The notes: generated by a model not told the origin, from the letters alone. A stretch of 39,427 nt of DNA from Fragilariopsis cylindrus CCMP1102 (GCA_900095095.1 FMBT01000200.1:1-39427), one strand, 5' to 3'; numbered from the stretch's first letter, positions 1 through 11,535 are shown. A program made the numbers and translations.

Positions 1-302
1 GTACGCAACAATCGAAAAGATTTACGACCTTATTTTCACGTGTATTGACACAAGTTGGAGAACAAGTCCAACAGGATGCTCGTGAGAAATTTTCAAAAAA
101 AAGTGCTGAAGACGACGATGACGATGACGACCACGACGAGACGGATTCATCCGATGATACGAAGAAAGAGGATGAAGATAAAGATGAAGATGAAACGGTT
201 GAAACAACAGTCAGGGAAAAATCACCAGAGGAACTAAAATTATGGGCACTGGTAGATATGATGGTCCAATCGAAGACAGTCTTCAAGAAATATAATTTCT
301 AA
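1..302 (+). CDS. 3' end of a gene for an acidic protein of unknown function
   Basis: The reading frame is open from the window's first bases (codons starting at base 3) to TAA at 300-302, so this is the C-terminal part of a gene that starts upstream. About 99 residues are visible: a Gln/Lys-containing segment, a strongly acidic low-complexity stretch (Asp run, then Asp/Glu/Lys mix, about residues 38-67), and a less biased tail ending LWALVDMMVQSKTVFKKYNF. No ATG lies near the start, which supports the view that the true start is outside. I do not recognise the family. An acidic linker followed by a short hydrophobic-amphipathic tail is compatible with many proteins, so no function is assigned. 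Coding status is inferred from the continuous frame and the end composition; moderate confidence. Confidence 0.55.
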   Translation, partial: TQQSKRFTTLFSRVLTQVGEQVQQDAREKFSKKSAEDDDDDDDHDETDSSDDTKKEDEDKDEDETVETTVREKSPEELKLWALVDMMVQSKTVFKKYNF

Positions 303-1339
303 AAAGGGAATATCTTTTATATATCTCATTATTTTCTTCTTACACTTCCTTCGGCCTTCTAATGATTATTACTTAAGATATAATAATCAAGTGTTGAATC
401 TACCGTACGTACCCAACTGCTAAAATATAAAGAAAACAACCTAAAAACTATAACAACAACAATGCTAAAATGAATAATGAGAAGAATAAATCTACTTAGT
501 ACTGTTTTACAGTACTTGTAATTGAGGGGATCGGACATTACCCCACCCACACCCAACTGTGCTGTAATACATACTTAGTGAAGGTATCATATATTGTTAG
601 ATTTGTTAAAAAAAAACCATTTATTCAAAGATCTTTGCTTTATTCAAAAAAGTCTCTAATCTAGTAGCACTTGTTGTTGATGCAATATGTTCCAACAACT
701 ATCTGACACCAACAGTCTTTAAAAGATGATATACTGACTACAATATTAGATATCACTGAAAATGGAAATGGAAATGGAAAAGGAAACTCACAACAAAATG
801 ATATCATCAGTATGTCCAAAGAGAATGATTACATATATTATCATCATTAATACCACATCATGTTTGTCAGTGGTGTGGAATGTATATGACAGCTTGACAA
901 GGATGTCACATTGGTGTATCTCTCTACCTACAGCTGAGAAAGCAAAAGAGAAGGAAGGAAGAAAAAAGAACAAACAAACATCTTTCAACCTTTTCATCAT
1001 TGGTTACTTTGTTTAAAAATATGGGATTGCAAAACACGGGACTTGATTTATTTATTTTTCGTGTCAAGTCACGATAGCATGTATGAATACTGCATCATAT
1101 TCGAATGTAAGACACGAAGGAAAATAAGACTGAAGACATAAACTAGAAACTAGAAACTAGAAAACTTCTTTTCTAAATTTGTGTTATTTGTAACAACATC
1201 AATAAAGACTATCATACCGGTGGCGTGAGTAAGATTGGCTTTGCTTGTTGATTTTATCCCTCCGAGAGAGAAGAAGCATTACGATTAATTGTAGGAAGGT
1301 AGAATTTGTGTCTAATTTTTTCCAAACTAGTATTTAATC
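303..1339. other. Intergenic region with short simple repeats
   Basis: No convincing gene. It holds a GGAAAT hexamer run at about 763-780 and three tandem copies of a 9-base unit (AGAAACTAG type) around 1143-1163. An 84-codon open frame at 762-1016 lies over the GGAAAT repeat and has no protein-like features. The final part should hold the promoter of the golgin gene; no clear TATA box was identified. Confidence 0.6.
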
Positions 1340-4239
1340 ATGTCCGGTTGGCTATCGTCAGTCAACAACCTGTTAGAAAATTTAGATGGACAAGCAGAAA
1401 CGGTTGCCGAGACTGTTGCGGAAAATGCGACTACTGCTGGTATTAGTAAAAATTTAATGAAGTTGAATAAAACCCTCACGAATAGTAATATCATTAATAA
1501 TACAACATACAATGAAGAAGAAGATGAGGACTACGACGACGACGACGACGACGATGCATATGACGACGAAGATTTTTTTGGTGACGACGAAGAATTTACC
1601 ACGACGGATGACAGTGACGACGACGAAGTCGAAGATAATATAGAAATACGGAAATTTAGTTCCGCAGCTACTCCTCCTATTGCTGTTGCCCCCGTGGCTG
1701 CTTCGACCAAATCTCCCGATAAAAATACTGTCTCTGAAAATGGCAGCAGTGAAACAGAAACGCCCACGAATAATGACATCAACAATAGTAACATCAATAG
1801 CAAATTCTTACCCGTGAACGAACAACAGATAAGAGCACCACGACCACAACAACAGCAAGAATTGAAGGAGTTAAAAAAACAAGTAATAATATCAAAAACA
1901 GATGAAGAGGATCGCAATAATATGTCGCCAATGGATAACAATTCTTCCATCAGCGACTTAAGTTTTTCTGAGGCTGATTTACCAGAGAAAGAGGTAAACG
2001 TTAACTTTTCTGGAGTAAAAACTCCATTATTGGTAGACTTCAACAATGAAAAATACAATAATTCTACCCGCAGCATGGATGAATCTCCACGACAACCACA
2101 ACGGAGATTGGATAAACAACAACAAGAAGCTACGCCTGATACTGATGGAGACGTAGATATAAACATTATCTCTGGTAAAATAAACAACCCAATCGTCGAA
2201 AAGGATGTACATTCGGATGTGCCGACGAAATCAGAAAATGCTGTTGCAAATCCGAAAAAGGAAGAAAGCAAATCCGCTCCACCTCTACCGCCGAGGCGGC
2301 AAGCGAGTCCAAAAGTGCCACGAACGACAGTGACGGATACTATTGCTAGTACACAAAACAATAACAATAACATAAACATAAACACCACTCGAGTATCAAC
2401 CTCTTCCAAAACTTTGCCTACTAGCAATGGCGGGATGAACAGCAGCACAAATGTCATAGGAATTATCCAACAGCAGCAGCAGCAGCAACAACAACAAGAC
2501 GAATTGAAATTACAAAAACATCAGCAACAGCTTCAACAAGTTTCCTCGTCGAAGAACAGAACTATCCAGTCGTTGCAATCGCAATTGTCTAAAGCTCAAG
2601 ATGAAATTTCTGAAGGAAAGACACAAAATCAACATCTCAGTCAACGTGTAACGAATTTTGATGAAAAATTACGGTCAAGCGAACAAGAAATTGAGGCACA
2701 GGCCGAAGAACTACGACGAGCTGGAGAAGAAATTGAAAAAGTTCGTACAGTTTCAAAGGAAGAACGGGAGGATCTGTTAGACGATCACGATGAAGAATTG
2801 GAAGAGGTCCAACGGAACATCAGTTGGAATTAGATAAGACGAGACAAGAATATGAACGGACCATCGCTGATTGGACGGATCGATTCGAATCAGAAGAATC
2901 TCTTCGACAACAACAGGGAGGAGATTCTGTTAAAGAACTCCGTGATGTCAATCAAAGGGAAAAGGATGCGTTGAAACAAATCGCAGATTTGACGGCAGAA
3001 AAGACGGTATTACAAACAAAGCTTGATCTCGTCGTCAGTCACGAAACAGAATTACAGCAACAGGTCGAATCGTCTCTTGAATCAACAGATGCCGTCACGG
3101 CAAGAGAAACACGTGCACGAGATGAATTAGATAAAGCAGCGGCAATACATGCAAAACAGATGGCACAACGACAGAGAAGAGAAACGGAATTGGAACAAAC
3201 CATTTTGGAACTTGGCTCGGCACTCACATTAGCAAAGCAACAGCAGCAACTGAGTACATCAGATTCCCGCAAAACGCATCATCAACAAGAACAAACTAAT
3301 GGATTAGTCTACAAAGAACAATTTGAACAGGTTGCTGAGGAGCTCGAGACTGTACGGGTTAAGTTGACTATGGAGACGCAAAGACGAGAAGCTCTACAAC
3401 AAGAACTGAATGAAGTCTCCAATGAACGAAAGGAAGAAGTAACTTTGACGCAAGCGCGACAGCATCAACACGACCGAAAGGTTGCGGACTTGGAATCTAC
3501 AATTCATCGATTGCAGGCATCTGTACGGGCCATACAGTCGGGACAGCGATCCAGTAACGGGAATAGCGATGATTCCATAGCAATTGATGATGATGAAAAC
3601 AACAATGGTCAAAGTATTCGGGGACAACCATCCCAAAAAGAATTAGAAGGTGCGAAACGAGAAATATCAAAACTTTCTGAGAAACTCTTACGTCATCAAG
3701 GTCACGCCGAGAATGCTAAATCCGAAATTTTAACCTTGAAAGGGCGATTACAGGCGGCTAATAATCGTGCCGAAGAAGCAGAGAAATATGCCTATTCTCA
3801 AAATTCAATGAGTGGCCGGACGTCTTCAGCAGCTCGAGCGTACGATATGGAAAGTGGTGGTAGTGCCGGTATTGCCGGTGGTAGTAGTGGAAACAACACG
3901 ACATTTTCTACTCGAAAACGGGTTAAGGGCGGATCACGAGGTGTCCGATCAATTCGATCAGCGCTACCTTGTTTTGGTCCTGGACGTGGTAGTACCGGCG
4001 ATGGGGGGGCGATGAATCAAGTTGCTCTTACCGTCGATGCGATTGACTCGTGGATGGTCGACACTGGATCATTTATGCGACATGAACCTTTCGCTCGACT
4101 AGGACTATTACTTTATTTGATTATATTGCATCTCTGGTCGTTTGCCTTGGTTGTTTTCCATACAACTGAGGTCACGCACGGTGATTTTGGCTCAATGGAT
4201 AGTAATCCAACGCACTGGAGGGAACATGTCGGTGCATAG
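1340..4239 (+). CDS. Golgin-84-like (GOLGA5 family) Golgi coiled-coil tether, one frameshift
   Basis: Golgins of this family are tail-anchored coiled-coil proteins that tether vesicles at the Golgi. The N-terminus (MSGWLSSVNNLLENLDGQAE) has the family's start: a Trp near the end, then an amphipathic helix. A long acidic, Asn/Gln-rich linker follows, with a poly-Gln tract at 2469-2495. From about 2500 to 3800 the sequence is heptad-rich coiled coil (Glu/Gln/Lys/Leu). The C-terminus has a single membrane segment (LGLLLYLIILHLWSFALVVF, about 4105-4164), matching the 'LLHLW' tail anchor of golgin-84. The frame moves once, between 2794 and 2833: the first part would stop at 2831-2833, while the coiled coil continues without loss in the next frame, as if one base were missing near 2815-2820. 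No GT-AG intron fits this position. About 965 residues if joined, a little longer than animal golgin-84. The family call is from ends and architecture, not a database search. Confidence 0.78.
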
Positions 4240-4792
4240 CGATATATTGTGCTATAAAATAAAGATTATAATGTTACTACTTTTTACTCCTTATTATTAT
4301 ATTCAATATTCTTTCTTTTTCGCTGACTCATAACTCACTATATAAGTAGAATACTTTGTAAGCAGAAGGAGAAGAAACGTGTGACGTTTGAAGAAACCCA
4401 ACTACATCACACATAGTAATTCCTTCGCATTACCAACTTCAAACTTTGTTCGAAAGAGATTGTACCAAGACTAATGAATATGATTGTTTCGTCACTTAAG
4501 TTATACTTTGTACAGAACAATGACGAGCATAAAGAAGGATTTTTGGAGGAACCGGTACGACATATTGCTTCCATTGAAATATTCATGTGGTATTACGAGA
4601 ATCAACGATCGCAAAAATATTTTCTAGATAAGATTGTTGTTTCAGTTTTATCAGAAATCGGGTGTTCCGAATTTCGATTCTTTTATTCCAGTAGAATCGA
4701 TTTGTTTTGAGAAGTAAGTGGTACGTATAGTGTTTAGTGTTACTCATCTCAATTGATCGTGAATGTCGTCCTTGTTGGGATGAAAGCGATAG
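4240..4792. other. Convergent intergenic region
   Basis: This lies between the convergent golgin and sulfotransferase genes and probably holds both 3' UTRs. A 78-codon frame at 4474-4710 (+) begins with ATG but has no recognisable features. I see nothing else. Confidence 0.5.
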
Positions 4793-5830
4793 TCAAGAAA
4801 AGGTGTCAGCGGTCCAATTTCGTGGAAGAGCAATAGGTCCACGCCGTTTCGTAGAATCAATTTCATTTTTGATGGCAGTATCATTACTATTCTTAGTCTC
4901 ATTCTTTTTACTTGACACATTTGCACGCCCCCAGCACTGTTTCGTTATTCCTATTCGTTCTTGCATTACAGTATCTGTGTTCGAATCGAGTGGTACTTCT
5001 AGATATGTCAAAGACGGATGTTCTGAACCAATTTTTCTTACATAATCGCTATAATTCTCGTAAAATGTCGTCCAATGTGTTTCGTTCATTGCAGCAGGTC
5101 TTGTTGGTGAATCCGGTGAGAACAAACTTTCAACTAAAGGGGACTTTTCGCTGGACCTAAATCGACGCAACAACGATCCAAAATTTGATGCTGAACGAAA
5201 CCAATCAGATGGATCTCTTCGAACGTACAATATTGTCGAATTTGGATAGAATTTAGATATATTATCAAGTGAATCTATCATCGAAAATAAACTCCCTTTA
5301 AAGCTATCATAATCGCTGAAAATTTGATATTTATCTAACGAATCATTATCCACCGTCAGCAACGGTTTATTTTGTTTGATATTGTCCCTCATAGTAATTC
5401 CTACGTGTTTCAATTTATTAGATTGTGCGTACGGGTAACGGTTATGAGCACTTGCTCCGATTCCTAATCCACATTGGAAATATTGATGAATTGTTGTACT
5501 ACCACCCTTTGGTAATGTTAATACGAAAATTGGAGTAGGAACTTTTACGATCGATAATGGCATAGGTCGTTCTAGTCTTTGTACGTCATGACCTGTTTCA
5601 TCAATGTCGTCGACCAACACAACATTATTATCATTATTACTATTTGATTTGGAAGCATCATACCACCAACGGTACGATGGCATATTATAATGTTCGTCGA
5701 ACTTCAAGGTCTCTATTCGAAAAAGTAATCGTCCCGATAATGAGATGAAAAAACAGGCCAAAACGAAAATAAATTTCACTATCCTCGTTGTGCTGAATTG
5801 TTGGCGTGTGGTGGTGGTGGTTGCCTCCAT
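4793..5830 (-). CDS. Type II membrane sulfotransferase (P-loop, PAPS-dependent type)
   Basis: Proteins of this type transfer sulfate from PAPS to glycans or proteins in the Golgi lumen. The 345-residue single-exon frame starts with a short Thr-rich cytosolic tail and one membrane segment (about residues 18-33), the layout of Golgi type II enzymes. The PAPS 5'-phosphosulfate loop is visible as FVLTLPKGGSTTI (about 102-114), and the 3'-phosphate site as YVRRDPSDWFRSAS (about 202-215), with the expected Arg and Ser. Several N-x-S/T sites (for example NST, NET, NVS) fit a lumenal domain. The start is the first ATG and is followed directly by the membrane segment. Substrate is unknown; sulfated cell-wall or extracellular polysaccharide is a reasonable guess in an alga but is inference. 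Convergent with the golgin gene. No break seen. Confidence 0.8.
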   Translation of the reverse strand: MEATTTTTRQQFSTTRIVKFIFVLACFFISLSGRLLFRIETLKFDEHYNMPSYRWWYDASKSNSNNDNNVVLVDDIDETGHDVQRLERPMPLSIVKVPTPIFVLTLPKGGSTTIHQYFQCGLGIGASAHNRYPYAQSNKLKHVGITMRDNIKQNKPLLTVDNDSLDKYQIFSDYDSFKGSLFSMIDSLDNISKFYPNSTILYVRRDPSDWFRSASNFGSLLRRFRSSEKSPLVESLFSPDSPTRPAAMNETHWTTFYENYSDYVRKIGSEHPSLTYLEVPLDSNTDTVMQERIGITKQCWGRANVSSKKNETKNSNDTAIKNEIDSTKRRGPIALPRNWTADTFS

Positions 5831-6995
5831 TTTTATTGGCTGGTCGGTCGCAATTGCAACTTATCTGATGATGTACTAGTATGTTTCTAAATCTAAATCT
5901 GATTCTGTATTCATTCGCACCTCCCGCATGAAATTCAGCACCTGACCAACAAATTAAACCAAAGAAATGTTCCTCTCTGCCTTGTATTTAGCGCTACATG
6001 CCGTTGCCTCTGTTGTATTCCTCCTGTGATCAGTACTGTCGTACTGGAGATATCGATTTAGGTACTTGCAGCTTTTTCCCATTCTTGTCATAGAAATGTT
6101 GACAACAACGGAACTAATTTTAATGTCAAAAAGTTTCGCTCTTGTGATCGCGCGCGATAAAGATACACAGCCACATAAAATGCACCATTCTCCTCTTTTA
6201 CTACAGTACCGGTAGTACGTACAACGGCAAGATGAAAGTCGTATGAATTTGATTTGACAGCAAAAACAATCTTGGTTCAATTTGATTGATACACCAGTCA
6301 GTGATCTGGAACAGGATTAGCAATTACTCAAGTTCTATACGGAGATCGAAGAAAGGTGCTGCTGATGGATCATTCAGAGGTCTTTCCCTAACAAAAAATG
6401 ACAACACCTATGGACCTGATGATATGTAATGTGCATTGAAAAAATAGAGACTTTACTGCTTATGAATACTGTATGCGCTTGTAGCATGTAGTTGTGACTA
6501 CTCTAAAATGTGGTATAACTACTGGTCTAATTAATATAAAGGAGAAGTGAGCAAAGTCTCAGAAGAGAAAATAATGCTCAATTATTTTCTATGCTTGCTA
6601 AGACTCTCAGCATAGCAGACATAATTACATAATGACATATTCAATCGTTTGACTGATGATTATGATACATATTGTAATTGCATCCTCCATTCTTGGCTTT
6701 TTTTTTTGCTGTACTCATCTATAATAATATATTATGTTGTTTTATAAGTTCGATTCAAATCGGTTTCACAAGACCTAGATTTTAGATCTAAATGTCTTAC
6801 ACATTTTATTTTTATGAGTCGTGAAGTCGGATCACTATGAAGCTTTTTGGCGCAAAAATACCACGAGTAAAATCACGTTTTAATTTTGTATGTGTGCGTG
6901 TGTAAGTAATACAAAGGGCTATTGTTTGTAATATCCGAACCAAAAATAAGTAATAAGTAACGTTAGTAAGATTTTTAGAGAAGATTTCGCCAAAC
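5831..6995. other. Intergenic region between divergent genes
   Basis: No supported gene. A 108-codon Cys-rich frame at 5954-6280 (-) lacks an ATG at its start and any domain, and is not annotated. The region contains GTAC-rich motifs (around 6205-6225) and a hairpin at 6566-6590, listed separately. Promoters for the sulfotransferase (-) and the fasciclin gene (+) should lie at its two ends. Confidence 0.5.
6566..6590. repeat. Perfect 10-bp hairpin with 5-nt loop
   Basis: AGAAAATAAT at 6566-6575 and its exact reverse complement ATTATTTTCT at 6581-6590 flank the loop GCTCA. Flanking TCTCAG words occur at 6557-6562 and around 6605. It may be part of a small inverted-repeat element or simply an AT-rich palindrome; no target-site duplication was found. 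Confidence 0.5.
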
Positions 6996-9619
6996 ATGAA
7001 GTGAGTACATGTAAAATCTTTCAAAACATTTTATCCTCACAAATTTGATTTTCGTGCAAACCAAAGTCGTCTTTGAAGCATAGGTAATAAACAGAGAATC
7101 AAATCAGCCATGAAGTATTCCACAAGCTTGTCTCGTTTGTAACCGTCTTAGTAGCATTTGCTCTTCCTACCGTTGTCCAAGGTGGTGGTGATAGCGATTG
7201 CAAGTCTATTGGTATGTAACATTCTATTATTATTTGAAATTGTATCAAGGTATTATTATTTATTTGTATTTGTGATTGTATACTACAAGTCACACTGCAC
7301 CATTATAATCTTCCTTCTTTTTCTCCCCGCATCGGATTTGGTTTGATCTTTTTTTATACCTGCTCGTCCTCTCACTTCTGTATGATCATATTTTATCTTT
7401 TCTTTTCTTCTTCTCGCCGCATTGGATCTGGATTTGATACGATTCTTCGTATATATATGCATCGTATAGCCGAAATCGCATGTTCTACTAATGGCTTTAA
7501 TATTCTGTGCCAAGCTCTTGAAAAGACAGGATTGTACGACAATCTTAACAATTTAAACGATCACTTTACGGTATTTGCTCCAGGAGATTCTGCCTTTCGT
7601 GACATCTTAAACGATCATTTGCACTATGATGATATTCAGCATTGTCCTCTCGATGTTTTGAAGCAAATATTGTTGTTACACGTTCGTGTCAATGACGTAA
7701 TTTACAAGGACGGTTTAGAAGATCGTTGCGGGGATCTACTCCGAATGGCCAGTGGGGATGATACACGCACGGTCTGTGAGCATCACGAGAATTATGATAG
7801 GAAAATCTTTCAAAAAGGTGGAGGGAATAGCGATAACGGAAAACCAAAGATTGTTACTTTCGATATCGATGCATGCAACGGTGTCATACATGTAGTTGAT
7901 CAAGTTATTCTACCAAGGTACGTACACGAAAATGGTAGACCTAATTGACTTAAATTATCACCATATCAACAAAGGACCTTTCGCCTTTCTCACTTAAGCA
8001 TACTGATTCGATCATTTTTTCTTCCTTTCTCCTACTTATTATATAATAGTAATCTACCAAGATCAAGTCGTCACCCTACTCGACAACCATCGCCCAATTC
8101 GAACCCTACACGCAGTCCTACAAGAAAACCTACACGTCAGCCAAGTTATACTACCAGATCACCTACCAGAAAACCAACTCGACGACCAACAGGACGACCA
8201 ACTAGGAATCCAACTTCAAATGGAGGTAGTGAATCATCATGTTCGGCATATTCAAAATGTGCCAGTTTGGAAGGAGACTGTTGTCCGACCAGCCAGGGGA
8301 CATTCCTCGAGTGTTGTGACGGAGGTGGAGGAGATTGGAAGCCATCAAATAAACCAACTCGTTCTCCAACTTCAGATGGAGATAATGCTTCTTGCTCTGC
8401 AAATCCTGTTTGCAAGAGTCAAAATTTGACCGGCGATTGTTGCCCGTCCACAGATGGCACGTTCTTGAATTGCTGTGTTGAAAAGCCATTTGGATCTTGT
8501 TCATCTAATCCTACATGTAGAGATCTTGGGCTTCGTGGAGAGTAAGTTATATTTTTTACGGTTCCAATGATGACGACGATGACGAAGGTATTTTTCTGTT
8601 TTCTCAACTGCATTTTCTTCTTGACCATGCCACGCGCTGTCTTTTCTTCTGTCTTTCTTCCTAGGTGTTGCCCGTCGGAGTCTGGGCAGTTTTTAGACTG
8701 TTGCAGTGATGATGAGCCACAATTTGGTAGTTCGTACTGTACATACGCACCGAAGAGGGATTGTTACACTTCCGGTTGGCCGAAATGCTGTATCGACGAC
8801 TCATTAGAATGTCCTAACGAACAACCTGAATGTGAGATTGGATGGCCGATTGTTGGTAATAATTATTGTACCGATTCACCCGATTACAACTGTTACGAAA
8901 AGGGTTTTCCCTCATGCTGCTCGACGAATGATGGCGACGACTGCCCAGAGAATAAACCTTTTTGCAACGTGAGCTGCGACGCCGATGATCGATTACCTTC
9001 GATTAGTAAGTATAGTATCGTCGATATTGCTTTTATACAACACTTGGTGGTGTATATATATATAACAAATCTCTATACGTTAATTTCTGTAGTGATCTCA
9101 CATTGGTTTTTCTACTTCTCCTTTTACCTATTTATTTCCCAACCGAACTTGCAAACGATACTTGTAGAGGATTTTGTATGCGGGAATAACAGGTTGGAAT
9201 TTTTGTGCTATGCTCTTAACGAAGATCTTGACGAGATTAACAATTGGTTGGATGCTAGTGGTACCTACACATTATTTGCTCCCACTGATAACGCATTCAG
9301 TAAACTTGGTGATGATAATATTAGAGAATTATTCGATGACAATGCTAAAAAATTAAAAGACGTTGTCAGATATCACATTTCTGATAGAATTTACCTTGAA
9401 TATGATCTAACTTGTGACCAGAAGATCGACACGGAACTTGGTGATAGCAGTAATGATTTTACTACAACAAAATGTGAAGATAATGAGAAATTCCAAGTTG
9501 GAAATGGGAACGACGAAAACGATAGAGACAAGCGGCCATTGATTATCGAAACGAATATCGTCACCTGTAACGGTGTAGTGCATTTGGTCGATAATGTTAT
9601 TCTTCCGCAAAAGGAATAA
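6996..9619 (+). CDS. Secreted two-domain fasciclin (FAS1) protein with Pro-Thr-Arg linker and cysteine-rich repeats, six exons
   Basis: FAS1 domains mediate adhesion at the cell surface or in extracellular matrix. The proposed exons are 6996-7000, 7108-7211, 7470-7917, 8050-8541, 8665-9005 and 9168-9619. Every junction is GT-AG (donors GTGAGT, GTATGT, GTACGT, GTAAGT, GTAAGT), all phases agree, and the sum is 1842 nt (613 residues plus stop). Residues 1-27 form a signal peptide (VSFVTVLVAFALP core). FAS1 domain 1 covers about 37-186 (GFNILCQALEKTGL, FTVFAPGDSAF, CNGVIHVVDQVILP). A PTR/PSP-rich linker follows (about 190-230). Next come three repeats of C-x5-C-...-G(D/E)CCP-x3-G-x-FL-x-CC, then two units with YCT..P..(D/N)CY..G.P.CC....CP...P.C. 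FAS1 domain 2 is about 464-613 (YTLFAPTDNAF, CNGVVHLVDNVILP). The 5-nt first coding exon is the least certain part: the signal-peptide frame has no ATG of its own and the ATG at 7110 is out of frame. Confidence 0.75.
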
Positions 9620-10673
9620 TAATGATGGTAAAATTACATACAACCTGCCCCAACTTCAAACCAAAACGAAGAAGAAAAAAGAAATGAAAAGTACATTGTG
9701 TTTACAAACCAAAAACCAAAAAAATAGATCCATGTGATGAAGCGAACATGCTCAGTAAAAGATAAAACTATTCGGCCATAATCTATAATAGCGATTAGTT
9801 TATATAATTGTATTGTATTGTATTGTATTGATTGTAGACTGAGCAATGATGAAACTAAAAGCTGTATTGTCGTGATGTTTGGCCTCATTCTGATAACGGT
9901 CTTATCCTGATTCTCCGCAGCTACCCATCACTGTTGAATTATAATACCACACTCGTGTTATCTTGAGTCACTACTTGCTTACTATGATATGATAAGTCCT
10001 GAAGAATTTATTAACTTGACTGATTATATGCATATATTGATTGGCTACTTACACTCTTTGAAACTAGGTCTATAAATAAGTATGAGCAAATTGAATGTGT
10101 TAAACAATCCATACGAAGTAGGTTTTGTTCTGTTATTTCTAATTCGGTAATTCATTATGCTAACAAACCACTAGTTAATATGGCGCTTTAACTGAAATGT
10201 TGTCTGCTTTCTCCTACTAGGATAGGATTAGGAGAAGATTTATATTAGTATCTGTGATTCTAAATGTGATAACATGATGCTTGTAGTGATTGTGGTGATG
10301 GCGGTGGCCTTTGTGTGATGTTTTGTTTTGTATTGGACATATACACTTGACTACAATGGAGAGAGAGAGAGAGATCAGACTTCTATTATTAACTGTGTTA
10401 AGATTATGAGGATCTCTACTGCTATTGTATTTAGTTTACTTCCACTTGATTGCTTTTGCAGTTGAATGGTTAGTTGTTGTGTGTGCGCTGACTCAGCCAG
10501 CGGCTCCTGCTGTTGGCTTCTGTGCTTAGCATCCATGCCTGTGCTTACATATATGCACTTGCATGAATTATCCGCGCATTGGCTGTTGGTAAGTGACGCG
10601 CTAGCAATTTAAAAACTGGTGTATTGTGTTTCTTGAGCTGATGGAAAAGGGAATATTCAATCAGCAAAGAGCG
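9620..10673. other. Gene-poor region with simple repeats
   Basis: No gene seen. It contains a TTGTA pentanucleotide run at about 9808-9834 and a GA dinucleotide run at about 10358-10374. The first part is presumably the 3' UTR of the fasciclin gene. Confidence 0.55.
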
Positions 10674-10940
10674 CCTGGTGGACAACCGCAAAAAACCGAT
10701 AACGAGCCAAAGATTCATTTGTATCTTTGTTCACAATATCTTCCAAATGGTGTCTATAAATGAATTTTGTTCAAGCGGTTCATTTGCGTAAATTGCAAGG
10801 TTGACTGCATCGTTGAGCAAAGTAATCAGATGGGTGAAGGTGTACTGAAAAACCCACTGGTTTGTACAGTGACAACATCTAATTTATGTGAGGGCAACCA
10901 AGTTTGGATAGTGGGACTAAGTCAACCCCAATAACACGGC
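10674..10940 (-). pseudogene. Decayed fragment of a CobN-like cobaltochelatase gene
   Basis: Read against 38073-38335, this stretch matches over nearly its whole length with scattered substitutions and small indels; shared blocks include GATTCATTTGTATCTTTG, CAAAGTAATCAGATGGG and TTTTGTTCAAG. In the intact gene the matching segment encodes the region from about [14 protein letters not shown] to FGCPPG. Here the frame is broken, for example by a lost base in the block equivalent to 38155-38165, and there is no flanking coding sequence. The match starts exactly at the position of the intact gene's exon end (38073) and fades after about 10940. Same strand as the intact gene, about 27 kb away. It is a partial duplicate, now non-coding. 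Its orientation and identity are seen directly; the timing and mechanism are unknown. Confidence 0.8.
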
Positions 10941-11535
10941 ATTGAGAGACGTCCTTTCCTTCTTTAGCTCCAGTCTTCCAAAATGCCATGTAATGTATTC
11001 CATTGCACAACCAATACATTCTTCTTCAACAAAACTGCAGAGAAAGTCAATTCTATCAGTAACTTTAGACCACTGTTCTCGTGGGCATTGAGTTCTTTAC
11101 CACAGTAGTGATAAGATCCTGGAATCACCGTTACTAGCCAGTACTTTTTTAAAGACTATAGCCCAGCTTGGTAGTTGCAACAAGCGAAGCCATACCAATT
11201 CACAACTTGGGAAGCCATACCAATTCACAACTCATTCAGTGTGGAATATTGCATATGCTATGAATAATATGTTGTAGAAAGACTGTAGTAAGAAACACCC
11301 AGTTGAGTAGACAGTTGAATAGATAGCTCATAATAACATTACTTTGTTGATACTAAAATAAAATCTATCATCTATCTCAACAGTCTTAGCAATCTGAAGT
11401 TTTATTGTTGGCATTAAACCAGGCGCCACAATTTAAAGACACTAAACAACAAGCAAACAAGCAAGAAAACAAACATACCATAAGTTAACAAAATAATGGC
11501 AAAACTTTGATTCATCAAATATCTGTGTGTAAAGC
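10941..11535. other. Intergenic region, no gene seen
   Basis: No protein-like open frame and no RNA gene recognised, apart from the short direct repeat at 11186-11232. I looked for further CobN-like sequence beyond the pseudogene and did not see any. Confidence 0.5.
11186..11232. repeat. Direct repeat, two 22-bp copies 25 bp apart
   Basis: Two identical copies of a 22-base unit beginning GAAGCCATACC lie at 11186-11207 and 11211-11232, separated by TGG. It is a simple local duplication in non-coding DNA. Confidence 0.8.

Noticed and set aside
762..1016. 84-codon open frame (+)
   Set aside because: Starts in a GGAAAT repeat, no protein-like composition, no neighbours or domain.
1531..2457. 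308-codon open frame on the minus strand within the golgin gene
   Set aside because: It is the antisense of Asn/Asp/Gln-rich repeats; long antisense frames are expected there. Its text is Ser/Leu/Val low-complexity with no domain.
2794..2833. Programmed -1 ribosomal frameshift site in the golgin gene
   Set aside because: No slippery heptamer of the X-XXY-YYZ form is present in the overlap, and the same type of break recurs in unrelated genes; a missing base is simpler.
4474..4710. 78-codon frame (+) with ATG
   Set aside because: Not impossible, but it lies between convergent gene ends and shows no motif; length is within chance.
5954..6280. 108-codon Cys-rich frame (-)
   Set aside because: No ATG at the start, irregular Cys spacing, AT-rich flanks; probably chance.
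8146..8415. 89-codon minus-strand frame over the PTR linker
   Set aside because: Shadow of the Pro-Thr-Arg repeats in the fasciclin gene; its Val-Gly repeats are the antisense of those codons.
10358..10374. GA repeat as possible CRISPR-like or regulatory array
   Set aside because: Simple dinucleotide microsatellite; the organism is eukaryotic.
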